Positions 32,887 to 42,715 of a stretch of DNA of 64,000 bases are shown here, one piece after another (the first letter of the stretch is position 1; every line of letters begins with the position of its first letter). The DNA lies in the NCBI GenBank assembly GCA_020831625.1, contig JAFIGD010000003.1, positions 62,001 through 126,000 on the forward strand, written 5' to 3'. A program made the position numbers and the translations under genes. Source of the DNA: Verrucomicrobiota bacterium (lineage in GTDB: Bacteria > Verrucomicrobiota > Kiritimatiellia > SS1-B-03-39 > UBA6053). The notes below the pieces were generated by a model, which saw only the letters and a program-made list of their open reading frames with translations, searched no databases and had not been told where the DNA came from.

Positions 32887-34278
32887 TTACCCGGGAGTGT
32901 TTTCCGGAAAGATCCATTCCCGCTGGAATTCGGTCATTTCCCGGATGAGGCGGCGGCAGACAGATTCGTTGTCCGGCATCATGGCGTCGTGGCGCAGGGC
33001 TTCGGTCAGGCGGTCCTCATCGTAGGCCTCGCAGCAGGCGGCAAGGTGGAGCTGGCATTGGCCCACCCGCTCGACTTCGCGGATCACGGCTTCGGGAAGC
33101 TGAACCCGGGGACGGATGACCCCGCCGTTTTCGATGCGGCAGTACATTTCCAGGTGTAAATCATCGGACAGTCCCTGCAACGCCCCGCGGTTGCGGAGGT
33201 TGAGGTGAACGTCCACGCGTTTACCGGTGTGGAAGGCCGCGACGATGTCGTCCAGGGGCTCCCGGCTGTGGGCCAGCGGCCAGGCGGCGGTGCTGCCAAA
33301 GTCCCTGCGGGCGGCGGCGAGGGCGGACTCCAGCCAGGCGCGGCTGTTGTCGTGGCGCTCGCCGTTGAGGGGGTTGATCTCTCCGGCGACGGGTTCCACG
33401 CCCCAGTCCATGCCGTGGCGCGAGCGGGGGGTAATAAAGCCCGGCAGGAATTCGATGGGGTGCCGGGGATAGTTGCCGACATAGGCTCCGAAGCGGGACC
33501 AGACCGCTTCGCGGAAGGGGCCGTCGAAGAGATGAGGAGTCAATTCATGAATCTCCGACTGCGGATATATCCGGTCGCCGATTTGAATCTTGTCGGCAAA
33601 CACGAAATGATTGTTGCCCGCGAGTTCCACCCGCACGGCGGGGAGTTCTTTCCGCCAGGCCTGTCCCTGAAAGAGCTCCGGGGCGCAGGTTCCGCTGAAG
33701 AGGGCGTGGGCGATGATGCGCTCGGTGTCCTCGTAGCCGTGACAGAATCCGACCACGCGGATGCCGGGAATCGTGTCGAGACAGGCAGTCAGGGCGTTGA
33801 GCGGATTGGTGAGCTGCAGCAGCAGGGCTCCGGGCCGGCCAACTTCGGCGAGGGTCAATCCAATGGTGCGGATGGCGGGCGCGTGGCGAAGGGCGCGGAT
33901 GGCGCCGCCGGGTCCGGTGCTGTCACCCACGGGCTGGAAGATGCCGTCGAGCTGGGGGTGGGTGGCATCATACCGCCACAGACGGTCGCCGCCGACGGAG
34001 ATGGCGGAGAGACAGGCGGTGGCTCCGGTGAGACCTTCCCGAAGATCGGTGTGGGCGCTGAGGGTCTGGGCGCCGCCCATGCGCCGCCGCGCGAATTCGC
34101 ACCATTCGTGCACGAGGGCGAGACGGTCTTCGAGGACATCAATGAGGCGGATTTCCGCGTTTGACAGGTCCGGATGGCTCATCAGGTCCACGACGATGCT
34201 CCGTCCCCAGTTCAGGGAGCCGGCACCGACGATGGCAATCACGGGGCGGGTTTGGAAAAGTATGTCGGACGGGATCAT
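32887..34278 (-). CDS. GH4 family NAD- and metal-dependent glycosidase
   Basis: 463 aa. VIAIVGAGSLNWG (about residues 13-25) is the NAD-binding loop of GH4. RLIDVLEDRLALV follows at strand 2, and QLTNPLNALT matches the NPxN/T segment. The Mn-binding Cys and His lie in VVGFCHGYEDT and AGNNHFVF. These enzymes oxidise C3 of the sugar, eliminate the aglycone and reduce again; members act on alpha-glucosides, galactosides and galacturonides. With no phosphosugar transport genes nearby, an unphosphorylated alpha-glycoside is more likely. It is divergent from the AraC regulator at 34376, which probably controls it. Confidence 0.9.
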   Translation of the reverse strand: MIPSDILFQTRPVIAIVGAGSLNWGRSIVVDLMSHPDLSNAEIRLIDVLEDRLALVHEWCEFARRRMGGAQTLSAHTDLREGLTGATACLSAISVGGDRLWRYDATHPQLDGIFQPVGDSTGPGGAIRALRHAPAIRTIGLTLAEVGRPGALLLQLTNPLNALTACLDTIPGIRVVGFCHGYEDTERIIAHALFSGTCAPELFQGQAWRKELPAVRVELAGNNHFVFADKIQIGDRIYPQSEIHELTPHLFDGPFREAVWSRFGAYVGNYPRHPIEFLPGFITPRSRHGMDWGVEPVAGEINPLNGERHDNSRAWLESALAAARRDFGSTAAWPLAHSREPLDDIVAAFHTGKRVDVHLNLRNRGALQGLSDDLHLEMYCRIENGGVIRPRVQLPEAVIREVERVGQCQLHLAACCEAYDEDRLTEALRHDAMMPDNESVCRRLIREMTEFQREWIFPENTPG

Positions 34279-34340
34279 AACGGATGCCTGGGTTGGGGTT
34301 AATTCGCATACGTTAGCATCTATATTTGGGAATATCTTCC

Positions 34341-34369
34341 TTGATTTGCGTTAAGATTTCCTGAATAGT
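34341..34369 (+). promoter_or_regulatory. Probable promoter of the AraC gene
   Basis: TTGATT (34341-34346), a 17-bp spacer and AATAGT (34364-34369) fit a sigma-70 promoter in four of six bases each. The start codon at 34376 follows the -10 element by 6 nt, so the transcript would be leaderless. The repeated arrangement seen in other regulator genes here supports the call. Confidence 0.45.
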
Positions 34370-34375
34370 CACTTT

Positions 34376-35212
34376 ATGCGTGATAAATCTTTAGCAACAG
34401 AGGCGGCCAGGGGGTTGCAGGTGTGGCGGAACCGGGAGCCTCCGGTGATGTCGGGGGCGCATTTGCATGCGGACCTGGAGTTGAATCTGGCCCTGGAGGG
34501 CGGACCGCTGCGCTATCTGCAGCGGGGAAGGATCGTGGAGATTCCCGCGGGACGCATGGCCCTGTTCTGGGGCGGAATTCCCCATCAGTTGCTGTCGCCG
34601 GACACGGCGGTGGACGGGGTGTGGCTGACCCTGCCGCTGCCCTGGGCGCTGCAGTGGGAATTGCCGGGAGATCCGGTGCACCGGCTGTTGGCGGGGGAGG
34701 TGTGGGTTGAGTCGGAGGGCGCGGATGATCCGGAGTTGACCCGGCGCTGGGTGGATGATTTTGCCTCGGGGGATCCGCACCGGCTGCGGGTGATGCGGCT
34801 GGAGATTGAAGCCCGGGTTCACCGGATGGTGTTGAACCGCCCGGATCAGCCGCCAACGGTTTCGGTCCGTGCGGGGAATCCCGGCGAGGCGCGTTTGCAG
34901 GAGATCACCGCATGTCTCGCGGAGCGGTACACGGAGCCGCTGCGCATGGAGGACATCGCCGGGGCGGTCGGGCTGAACCCGCGGTATATGATGCGGTTGT
35001 TCAAGGATTGCACGGGCATGACGGTGTGGGAATATCTGTTGCGCCTGCGGATTGCCCATGCCCAGCAGCAGTTGATCGCCGGGGGCGACAAGATCATTAC
35101 CATCGCCCTGGCCTGCGGCTTTGAGACCCTTTCCGCGTTTTATCGCGCCTTCAAGGAATACGGCGGCGGGGAGAGTCCGGGTGAATTCCGGCGGAAGCAC
35201 CGGATGGGATGA
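34376..35212 (+). CDS. AraC-family transcriptional regulator
   Basis: 278 aa with an N-terminal cupin-like sugar-sensing half (HLHADLELNLALEG, PHQLLSPD) and a C-terminal pair of helix-turn-helix motifs from about residue 178: MEDIAGAVGLNPRYMMRLFK and IITIALACGFETLSAFYRAFKEY, which end in SPGEFRRK. It is an activator-type protein that would switch on the divergent GH4 gene. The intergenic 97 bp contains the proposed leaderless promoter. The following lipoprotein gene begins 45 bp downstream and may be cotranscribed. Confidence 0.92.
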   Translation: MRDKSLATEAARGLQVWRNREPPVMSGAHLHADLELNLALEGGPLRYLQRGRIVEIPAGRMALFWGGIPHQLLSPDTAVDGVWLTLPLPWALQWELPGDPVHRLLAGEVWVESEGADDPELTRRWVDDFASGDPHRLRVMRLEIEARVHRMVLNRPDQPPTVSVRAGNPGEARLQEITACLAERYTEPLRMEDIAGAVGLNPRYMMRLFKDCTGMTVWEYLLRLRIAHAQQQLIAGGDKIITIALACGFETLSAFYRAFKEYGGGESPGEFRRKHRMG

Positions 35213-35256
35213 CGGGGAGCGCTTTACTTTTGAGGGGAGGGGCTTATGAGTTAGTC

Positions 35257-36648
35257 ATGATGACATACTTCAACTATTCGCTGGTTTTATTGTTGGTTTT
35301 GGTGTCGGCCTGCGGCTCAACCTCGGATGAGGTTTCGGTGACAGCGGGCCACAACGCGCTGGAGGATATGACCGGTGCGCATACGCGGGTGGTCTGGCTG
35401 CAGGACGCCTGGGAGCATGAGGATGTGTTTTCGGATCAGGGGCGGGTGCGGCTGGTGACACTGGACAGTCGGGACGGACGGGGGGAGCGGATGCGGATCG
35501 AAGGCCCCGCGCCCTTGCGCAAGCCCCTGATCAGTCCCTGCGGAAGCCGGATTGTGTACAGCCGGGATGACGACGGGGGCGTTTGGGTTCTGGACTGGGA
35601 TTCGGATGAGCCGACCCGTTTGACGGACGGGGTGGCGCTGGCGCTGGCGGACGTGGAGGGGACGCTGTGGGTGTACGCAGGGCGGGATCCGGTGAATCCG
35701 GGGGTGAATGTCGCCTATGAGCGGGTGGTGCGGGTCGATGCGGCGGACGGAGGACGGGAGGAAGCCGTCTGGGACGCGGCTCCGGTGGGGCGGGATAATT
35801 TTCAGGTTTCGGCGGACGGCCGCCGGGCGGGAGCATTGTTTCCCTGGCCGAATGCGGGAATCGCGGATTTGGAAAACGGAACCTGGCGGGAAACCGGGCG
35901 GGGATGCTGGACGGGCATGGCCCCGCTGGAGGAGCCGCTGATGTGGATTCTGGACGGGGCGCACCGGAATTTGATGATGGTGCATGGTCCTTCGGGAGAG
36001 CGATGGCAGGTGCCGCTGGCCCGGTATCACACCTTTGGCGGACATGAGATTTATCATCCCCGCTGGAGTTCGCATCCGCGTTTCTTCGCCCTCACCGGTC
36101 CGTATACGATCCGAAAAGGCAGCAACAATATCCGCGGGGGCGGCAATACCGTGGAAATTCATGTGGGGCGGTTTTCGGAGGATTGGCGGTCGGTGGAGGC
36201 CTGGGTTCAGGTGACCGAAAACGCGCACGCGAATTTTTTCCCGGATGTGTGGGTCGCCGGCGCGGACCGGGCGGTTCGGGGGGTGGAGACCGGGGCGGCG
36301 GACAGCGGCGCGGATACGGCCGCGGCGGAGATACACGAGGTGCGGGCGCGTCTGCTGGAAATCACACCGACGCCCTCGCTGGCGGATATTGCGCCCTACA
36401 CCCAGGCGCTGGCTGCGCACATGTACGAAGTGCTTGAGGGACCGGAAGCCTATATCGGCGAACAGATTTTAATCGCCCACTGGGTGATTCGGGACCGGGT
36501 GGAGGTTCAAGGCGCTCCGGATGAGGCGGGCGCGGTGTCGAGGCTGAGAATCCGTGAATATGATTCCGTCCCCGAGCTGGAAGGCGAGCGCCTGGTCATC
36601 GAAGTGAGTGACTTGTTGCTCCCGCTGTATTGGGCCGTCGAGGAATGA
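35257..36648 (+). CDS. Lipoprotein with TolB-like beta-propeller segments
   Basis: 463 aa from ATG 35257; the GAGGGGAGGGG at 35231-35241 lies 15 nt upstream. Residues 1-19 (MMTYFNYSLVLLLVLVSAC) are a lipoprotein signal, so the protein should be tethered to a membrane. The middle contains propeller-like blades such as LISPCGSRIVYSRDDDGGVW and FQVSADGRRAGALFPWPN, as in TolB or WD40-like proteins of the PVC group. The C-terminal about 100 residues include IHEVRARLLEITPTPSLADI and VIRDRVEVQG, similar to secreted proteins with DUF1080-like or unknown tails. The function is not assigned. It sits downstream of an AraC gene and may be part of its regulon. Confidence 0.75.
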   Translation: MMTYFNYSLVLLLVLVSACGSTSDEVSVTAGHNALEDMTGAHTRVVWLQDAWEHEDVFSDQGRVRLVTLDSRDGRGERMRIEGPAPLRKPLISPCGSRIVYSRDDDGGVWVLDWDSDEPTRLTDGVALALADVEGTLWVYAGRDPVNPGVNVAYERVVRVDAADGGREEAVWDAAPVGRDNFQVSADGRRAGALFPWPNAGIADLENGTWRETGRGCWTGMAPLEEPLMWILDGAHRNLMMVHGPSGERWQVPLARYHTFGGHEIYHPRWSSHPRFFALTGPYTIRKGSNNIRGGGNTVEIHVGRFSEDWRSVEAWVQVTENAHANFFPDVWVAGADRAVRGVETGAADSGADTAAAEIHEVRARLLEITPTPSLADIAPYTQALAAHMYEVLEGPEAYIGEQILIAHWVIRDRVEVQGAPDEAGAVSRLRIREYDSVPELEGERLVIEVSDLLLPLYWAVEE

Positions 36649-36839
36649 TATGTTCCGCAGCCCCGGGGCAAGCCCGGAGGTGCGGGGATTGTGTTTGAGA
36701 AATAGACGGGTTTGCATTTCGCTTCGAATGTCTTGACCCGTTTCCATTTCAATCCTGAAGCAATCAAAATGAGGCACAACGAGATGCCTGTCAGCAGGAA
36801 AAAAGTGATTTTGAAGGGGAGTTCGATTGGCCAGAACAT
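36507..36839 (-). pseudogene. Membrane-protein start truncated by a repeat
   Basis: The frame begins MFWPIELPFKITFFLLTGIS and LCLILIASGLKWKRVKTF, a convincing membrane helix with a basic stop. It then runs into antisense of the 36665 repeat (PAPPGLPRGCG) and of the lipoprotein gene's end, which cannot be native sequence. The first about 47 residues look real, so this is the 5' part of a gene whose remainder was lost. Its start overlaps the end of the 121-aa gene by 49 bp. Confidence 0.35.
36665..36687. repeat. GGGGCAAGCCCGGAGGTGCG element, copy 1
   Basis: About 23 bp immediately after the lipoprotein gene. It recurs at 37584-37605 (copy 2) with the same GGGCAAGCCC hairpin core. The core also belongs to the repeats at 13555 and 45952. 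Confidence 0.7.
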
Positions 36840-37156
36840 TGTTTTTTGCCTATTTTAAGGTCCCGATCTGGATGAATGATAAAAGCGCCTCCTCCAGCCA
36901 AAATCAAAAGGATCATGAGAAAAAGAACTTGATAAAATCCATCGCCAGTGGCCAGAGCCAGGAAAAGACCAAGGAGGCTGAAAAAGAAGAGAATGATGAC
37001 CGTGATTTCGATGCGTTTCATCGTTTTTTTACCAAGTTTGTTTTCGAGGCGGTCATACCTTTTCTGAAATCGATCTTTTTGATTTCTTTTTTCTTCCTCG
37101 GTTGCAAAGCTTGGCAGAGCACTCCGAACCATGATGCATAAAACGAAAAATCGCAT
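36791..37156 (-). CDS. Small two-helix membrane protein
   Basis: 121 aa from ATG 37154-37156, with AGAGG just upstream. The N-terminal about 45 residues are charged and coiled-coil-like (KDRFQKRYDRLENKLGKK). Two membrane helices follow, IEITVIILFFFSLLGLFLAL and FYQVLFLMILLILAGGGAFII. The base composition is much more AT-rich than in the neighbours. No family is recognised. The final residues overlap the start of another membrane-like frame at 36839, as though two coupled genes or one frameshifted gene had been inserted here. I judge it probably coding because of its clear amphipathic and membrane profile, but support is moderate. Confidence 0.5.
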   Translation of the reverse strand: MRFFVLCIMVRSALPSFATEEEKRNQKDRFQKRYDRLENKLGKKTMKRIEITVIILFFFSLLGLFLALATGDGFYQVLFLMILLILAGGGAFIIHPDRDLKIGKKQCSGQSNSPSKSLFSC

Positions 37157-37304
37157 CAGGCCTCTGCTTTTTAATATCTATTCCGAAAAAATGAAAAGAC
37201 TTTTTTGTGATGATGTGATTAGACACAAAGTCTTCTGGACACCAGTTGGACATCGTCTCATTTGACTCGAGGATCAATTTCAATGTGCTATCCCTGCATA
37301 AAAT

Positions 37305-37517
37305 TTGCCCCAAAGGGGCATCGCATACCAGCCCGCGGGCGAAGCCCCGGGTCTGTGTGCCATCCTGTTCAGTGCGTTCTGAAGGAACGCCGCATCGTCG
37401 CAACCCAAGACAGAGCCCCTGCCAACGGGTATGCTGCGGTCCTACAGACCGCTGTGGTACACCGCCTTCTACCCAGCGCGTTGCGCTGGGCTGATATGCG
37501 AAGCCCCTTTGGGGCAA
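37305..37517. mobile_element. 213-bp element with 30-bp inverted ends
   Basis: The left end (37305-37334, starting TTGCCCCAAAGGGGC) and the right end (37488-37517, read on the other strand) agree in 28 of 30 positions. The interior holds further palindromes (GCGGGCGAAGCCCCGGG, CGTTCTGAAGGAACG, CCCAGCGCGTTGCGCTGGG). It encodes no protein of its own. The layout resembles a miniature inverted-repeat element or two repeats placed head to head. I see no target-site duplication that I would trust. Confidence 0.7.
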
Positions 37518-37643
37518 TACAAGCTCCGCAAACCAGCCCGCAACCTGAAGAACTCAAGTCCAGAACGATTTGTGTGTAAAGGGCAGGGCAAGCCCGGAGG
37601 TGCGGGGGGACGGGACAAGTCTGGCGTTGCGGGGGATGCAGCG

Positions 37644-37754
37644 TTTTCCGAACATCGGAAAAAGAACGTAACGGTTTTCCGAGGTTCGGAAAATGGAGTG
37701 CATGTTTTTCCGAGAGCGGAAAATTAGGCATGTGTTTTTCCGATGCCCGGAAAA
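37644..37754. repeat. Array of four TTTTCCGANNNTCGGAAAA hairpins
   Basis: Palindromes lie at 37644-37662, 37675-37693, 37706-37723 and 37736-37754, that is every 30-31 bp, separated by 12-nt non-identical spacers. The arms (TTTTCC and GGAAAA) are constant and the loop varies. The unit is too short and too symmetrical for CRISPR, and no cas genes are near. Confidence 0.8.
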
Positions 37755-37878
37755 TAGGTGCAGGGGGGAATGGCACGAACTTATGGTCCCAAAAGGAATT
37801 CGTTTGTCTCCTCACGCCCCCGGATGGGGTGCAAGCGAATGGTTCAGGGTAAATGTGAGACCGAACGGTTCGATTGGA

Positions 37879-37971
37879 CCCCTCCGGGGCCCTAAAATCT
37901 TTTGTCTCTTTTTCCCGGGGCTGCGCTCCTTCGTCGCTGACCCCGGGCTATCCGATTAAACCCCTCCGGGG
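37879..37971. repeat. CCCCTCCGGGG and CCCGGGG...CCCCGGG palindromes
   Basis: CCCCTCCGGGG occurs at 37879-37889 and 37961-37971. Between them CCCGGGG (37914-37920) pairs with CCCCGGG (37941-37947) around TGCGCTCCTTCGTCGCTGA. This is the last of several dispersed hairpin families that fill 36.65-38.03 kb. The sequence between these features holds no convincing gene. Confidence 0.65.
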
Positions 37972-37987
37972 TTACAGAAAACCTTAG

Positions 37988-38027
37988 GATTACGATTACG
38001 ATTAAGATTAAGATTAAGATTAAGATT
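37988..38027 (-). repeat. Hexanucleotide tract (AATCTT)4(AATCGT)2, second copy
   Basis: Read on the minus strand, four AATCTT units are followed by two AATCGT units and AATC, beginning 4 bp after the permease stop codon. It is the same composite tract as at 15743-15794, in the same orientation relative to the upstream gene. Confidence 0.85.
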
Positions 38028-38031
38028 GGGG

Positions 38032-39735
38032 TCAGACGCGGAAGAGGGCGCCCATTTTTTTGCCGAGGAGGAGGCTGCTGCCGACGATGGTGACGGCGAG
38101 GAAGACCATGGCCCAGACGCCGAGGGCGCTGGCGATGTATTTGCCGGTGCCGATGAGCTGGAAGAGTTCGTAGATGGTTTTGGTGATGGGGTAGAAGTCT
38201 TCCCGCTGGGCGAGCATGAGGCTGTCGGACACTTCGAGCATGCTGAAGGCAAAGGCGAGGAGGGCGCCGGCAATGAGGTTGGCGGTGATGAGGGGCAGGG
38301 TGACGCGGCGGAGGCTGACGAGCGGGGGCGCGCCAAGGTTTGCTGCGGCCTCCTCGAGTCCGGCGCTTGTCTGCTGGAGGCCGGCGACGGCGGAGCGGAC
38401 CATGTAGGGCAGGCGGCGGATGCCGTAGGCCATGACGAGGAACACGGTGGGATTGGTGCGGACGTCGAAGATGCCCTGCAGTGCGGGGTTGTCGCGGAAG
38501 ACTTCGTTGGCGAGGTAGCTGCTGAAGGCCAGGTAGCCGGTGGCCATGACGAGGCCGGGCACGGCAAGGGGCATCATCGCGAGGGCGTCGAGAAGGCCGC
38601 GGACTTTAATGGTGGAGCGGACGACGACGAAGGCGATGCCGATGCCGAGGATGAGGTTGAAGAAGACAGCGAGCAGCGAGAAGATGAGGCTGTTGCGGAT
38701 ACTGCGGACGGTCATGGAGTGTCCGAGGGCCTCGATATAGTTGTCGGTGGTGAAGACGTCGGGCAGGACGCTCTGATACCAGCCGCCGGGGGCGGTGAAG
38801 CTGGTGAGAATCACGCCGAGATGGGGGAGGAGGGCGAGGGTGATGACGAGGACGAAGGGCAGCAGCGCGAGCAGGCCTTTGATGCCGGTGAGGCGGGTTT
38901 CCTTGAAGGTGGTGGCGGCTTTGCTCTGCATGGCGTAGGCTTTGCCGCCAAAAAAGTATTTGCTGAGGGCGTAGAGGGAGACGCTGACGGTGAGCATGAC
39001 CACGACGAGCGCGAAGGGGAAGGGATTGCCGCCGATCTCTTTGAGGGCGTCGAACACCTGCACGGAGGCGACGCGGGTGTAGTTCATGATGAGCGGGGTG
39101 CCGAGTTCGGTGAAGGACCAAATGAAGACGATGGTGCCACCGGCGAAGATCCCGGGGGTCATGAGCGGGAGGGTGATGCGGCGGAATTTGGTGAAGCCGG
39201 TGGCTCCGAGGTTTTCCGCAGCCTCGTCCATGGCGTGGTCGATGTTGGCCAGCGCGGCGGAGATGTTGAGATACATGATGGGGTAGAGCGCCAGGGACTG
39301 GAGGAGAATGACGCCGACCCAGCGGCCGCGTCCGAGCCAGTCGACATCGAGTCCGAGCAGGGCGTTGAGGACACCGTATTGTCCGAGGATCTGCTGAAAG
39401 CCGATGGCGCCGACGAAGGGCGGGAGGATCATGGGCACGAGCACGAGGGCGTTGACAAAGCCTTTGCCAAAAAAGTTGTATCGGTTGGACAGCCAGGCGA
39501 GGGGGAGGGAGAAGAGGGTGGCGGTGAGGGTGGTGCCGATGGCGAGGCGGAGGCTGTTGCGGAGGCCTTCGAGGTAGATGGGGTTTTCGAAGACGCCGAT
39601 GAGGTAGCGGAAGGTGAGCTGGCCGTCGGGGGTGACAAAGCCGTTGCGGATGACGAGGATCAGCGGGAAGATGAGGCCGATGAGGAAGACGGCCATGCTG
39701 AGGGTGAACATGATCCAGGCGCTTTGTTTACGCAT
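38032..39735 (-). CDS. ABC transporter permease, FbpB/ThiP type with fused halves
   Basis: 567 aa from ATG 39733-39735. The protein has about 12 membrane helices in two related halves. Each half ends with the ABC-importer permease EAA loop: DEAAENLGATGFTKFRRITLPL and EEAAANLGAPPLVSLRRVTLPL. This duplicated design is typical of iron(III) (FbpB), thiamine (ThiP) and 2-aminoethylphosphonate importers. It overlaps the binding-protein gene by 8 bp and is the third gene of the operon ATPase, binding protein, permease. It builds the channel in the inner membrane. Confidence 0.92.
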   Translation of the reverse strand: MRKQSAWIMFTLSMAVFLIGLIFPLILVIRNGFVTPDGQLTFRYLIGVFENPIYLEGLRNSLRLAIGTTLTATLFSLPLAWLSNRYNFFGKGFVNALVLVPMILPPFVGAIGFQQILGQYGVLNALLGLDVDWLGRGRWVGVILLQSLALYPIMYLNISAALANIDHAMDEAAENLGATGFTKFRRITLPLMTPGIFAGGTIVFIWSFTELGTPLIMNYTRVASVQVFDALKEIGGNPFPFALVVVMLTVSVSLYALSKYFFGGKAYAMQSKAATTFKETRLTGIKGLLALLPFVLVITLALLPHLGVILTSFTAPGGWYQSVLPDVFTTDNYIEALGHSMTVRSIRNSLIFSLLAVFFNLILGIGIAFVVVRSTIKVRGLLDALAMMPLAVPGLVMATGYLAFSSYLANEVFRDNPALQGIFDVRTNPTVFLVMAYGIRRLPYMVRSAVAGLQQTSAGLEEAAANLGAPPLVSLRRVTLPLITANLIAGALLAFAFSMLEVSDSLMLAQREDFYPITKTIYELFQLIGTGKYIASALGVWAMVFLAVTIVGSSLLLGKKMGALFRV

Positions 39736-41421
39736 CGCGTGCTCCCTGTTGCGCCAGGCGGCGGGCGAGGTTGTATTGTTGACGGAAGAAAATGACCCAT
39801 TCGCGCATGTAGTCCATGCGGTTGGCGGGGGTGAAGCGGTCCGGGGCGAGCAGGCCCTCCCAGGTGACGCCTTCGGGGAGGGCGAGGAGCGCCTCCATGG
39901 CTTCGGGAACGGCGTCGGGACCGCCGGCATTGGCAATGGCGGCCCAGGCGGCGCTGAGTTCGTCCCCGGCGTCCATGGCCATGGCGCGGATGAGGTCGCG
40001 GTGGATGCCGAAGTGGCGTCCGGTCCAGGCGGGGACGTAGACGAACTGTTCGGCGAGGGCGTAGGGGTTCACGGAGGGGTCGAAGAGGTCGTCGGCGTTG
40101 TACGGGGCGCGGGCCTCGAAGGCGGCCTGAAGGACGGGGTTGTCTTCGGAGGGATAGAAATCGCGGCGGATGGGGAGGCGGCGGAGGGCGAAGCGTTCGG
40201 GACCGCCGGGGGTGCCGACGCGCTGGTTCCAGAGGCGTTGTCCGGCTTCGCTGACGGTGAATTCCATGAAGCGGACGGCGATTTCGCGGTTGGGCGCGCC
40301 GCGGAGGAGGCTGATGGGGTCGCAACTGACGCTGGAGCCGCCGACGGGGGTGACGTAGCGCATGCGTTCGTTGCCGGTGCGGGGATCCCGGCTGGTTTCG
40401 GCCTGATAGCGGCCGAAGAAGTCGATGGAGATGCCGACAGCGGCGTTACCGGTGCTGACATCGATGGGCACCTTGCCGGCGCTGTCGGTGAAGAAGCGGG
40501 CGTTGGCACCGATGAGGCGGACGAGGTTGATGCCGCTGAGCCAGCCCTGTTGAATGGCGGCGAGGTAGGCGGGATCCTCGGTATCGCCGTCGAAGGCGGT
40601 TTGCCAGGAGAAGCCTGCGGCCCCGACGGCCTGGTTGATCTGCTGATGGATCATCATTTCGAAGGCTTTGGCGACGGAGCCGCTTTTGGTGGGGTCGGCA
40701 ATGCCGAGCTGGCGGTGGAAGCGGATGTCGGTGAGGTCGCTCCAGGACTGCGGGGATTCCTCCACGCCGAGGTCCGCGAGGCGGTCCACATTGTAGACAA
40801 TGCCGAAGGCGCTGACGGCGGTGCCGATGAAGCCCCGGGTGCGCCAGACCTCGCCGCTGAGGCCTTCGGGGATGAGTTCGGTGCCGTCGGGGAGATAAAT
40901 GAGGTGATCGGGAATGCCGTCGGGCCAGGCGGGGGCGGTGAGGCCGCGGGCGAAGGTGCGGGCGTGGTCGAATTCGCCGCCGCCGAAGAAGAGATCGATG
41001 CCGATGTTGAAGAGTGCGGGGTCATCGGTGGCGCGGAGGGTTTCGCGGAGTTCGATGAGGTCGGCGCGGTCGGTGTCGAAGCGGTGTGCGGTGAGGGCGG
41101 AGGTGCCGCCTGCGGGCCAGGGGCGGTCGAGGCCGCGGGTCCACCAGGCGCGGAAGACGGACTGGGTTTCGCCTTCGAGAAAGCGGGCGATTTCGGAGGT
41201 GCCGCCGATGACGCGCCAGTCGACGCGGACGGGGCTGCCGTGGTGTTCGATGTGCCAGCGGTTGAAGGCGCGGGCGAATTCGTAGCGGATGGCCTCGTTG
41301 TGGGGGGAGATGATGACGAGTTCGGGGTCGCCGGGGCGCCACTGATCCTGCGGCGTTTCGCGGCGGAACATGAAAGGAAGCGCAATGACAATGGCGGCGG
41401 TGAGGATCACCAGAACGTTTT

Positions 41422-41425
<4 letters not shown>
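39728..41425 (-). CDS. ABC transporter substrate-binding protein, Fe3+/thiamine class, long form
   Basis: 565 aa, longer than the usual 330-350. The N-terminus MKNVLVILTAAIVIALPFMF is a signal anchor without a clear cleavage site or lipobox. The first part (ELVIISPHNEAIRYEFARAF) and VYNVDRLADLGV match the class that binds iron, thiamine or phosphonates, and GSVAKAFEMM and GNAAVGISIDFFG are the inter-domain segments. The about 200 C-terminal residues (from about 365) extend beyond the standard fold and are helical. Its ATG overlaps the ATPase stop (ATGA). The ligand cannot be read from sequence: I see no clustered Tyr pair as in FbpA. Confidence 0.88.
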
Positions 41426-42522
<1,097 letters not shown>

Positions 42523-42679
42523 GGGATTCTCCGGGATGAGTTGCCGCCGTTCAACGGGGCACCGTGAACGCGGATTTTTACGCAATGTGCATTCAAAGCG
42601 GGGAGAGGTCAACTTTCTTTTACCCCTCAAATGGGATTCTAACGGGGCGGGGTACAATTTTGATTCGTTCGATGGTTTG

Positions 42680-42708
42680 TTGACTGGTTTGTGTTTTCGT
42701 ACTATCGT
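42680..42708 (+). promoter_or_regulatory. Promoter of the orphan antitoxin
   Basis: TTGACT (42680-42685), a 17-bp spacer and TATCGT (42703-42708) lie just before ATG 42716, with 7 nt from the -10 element to the start codon. This is the same arrangement as for the vapBC pair at 20381, including the TATC start of the -10 element. Confidence 0.65.
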
Positions 42709-42715
42709 GCTAACT

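Noticed and set aside
37644-37754. CRISPR array
   Set aside because: Units are perfect palindromes of about 19 bp with only 12-nt spacers, there are four copies and there are no cas genes nearby.
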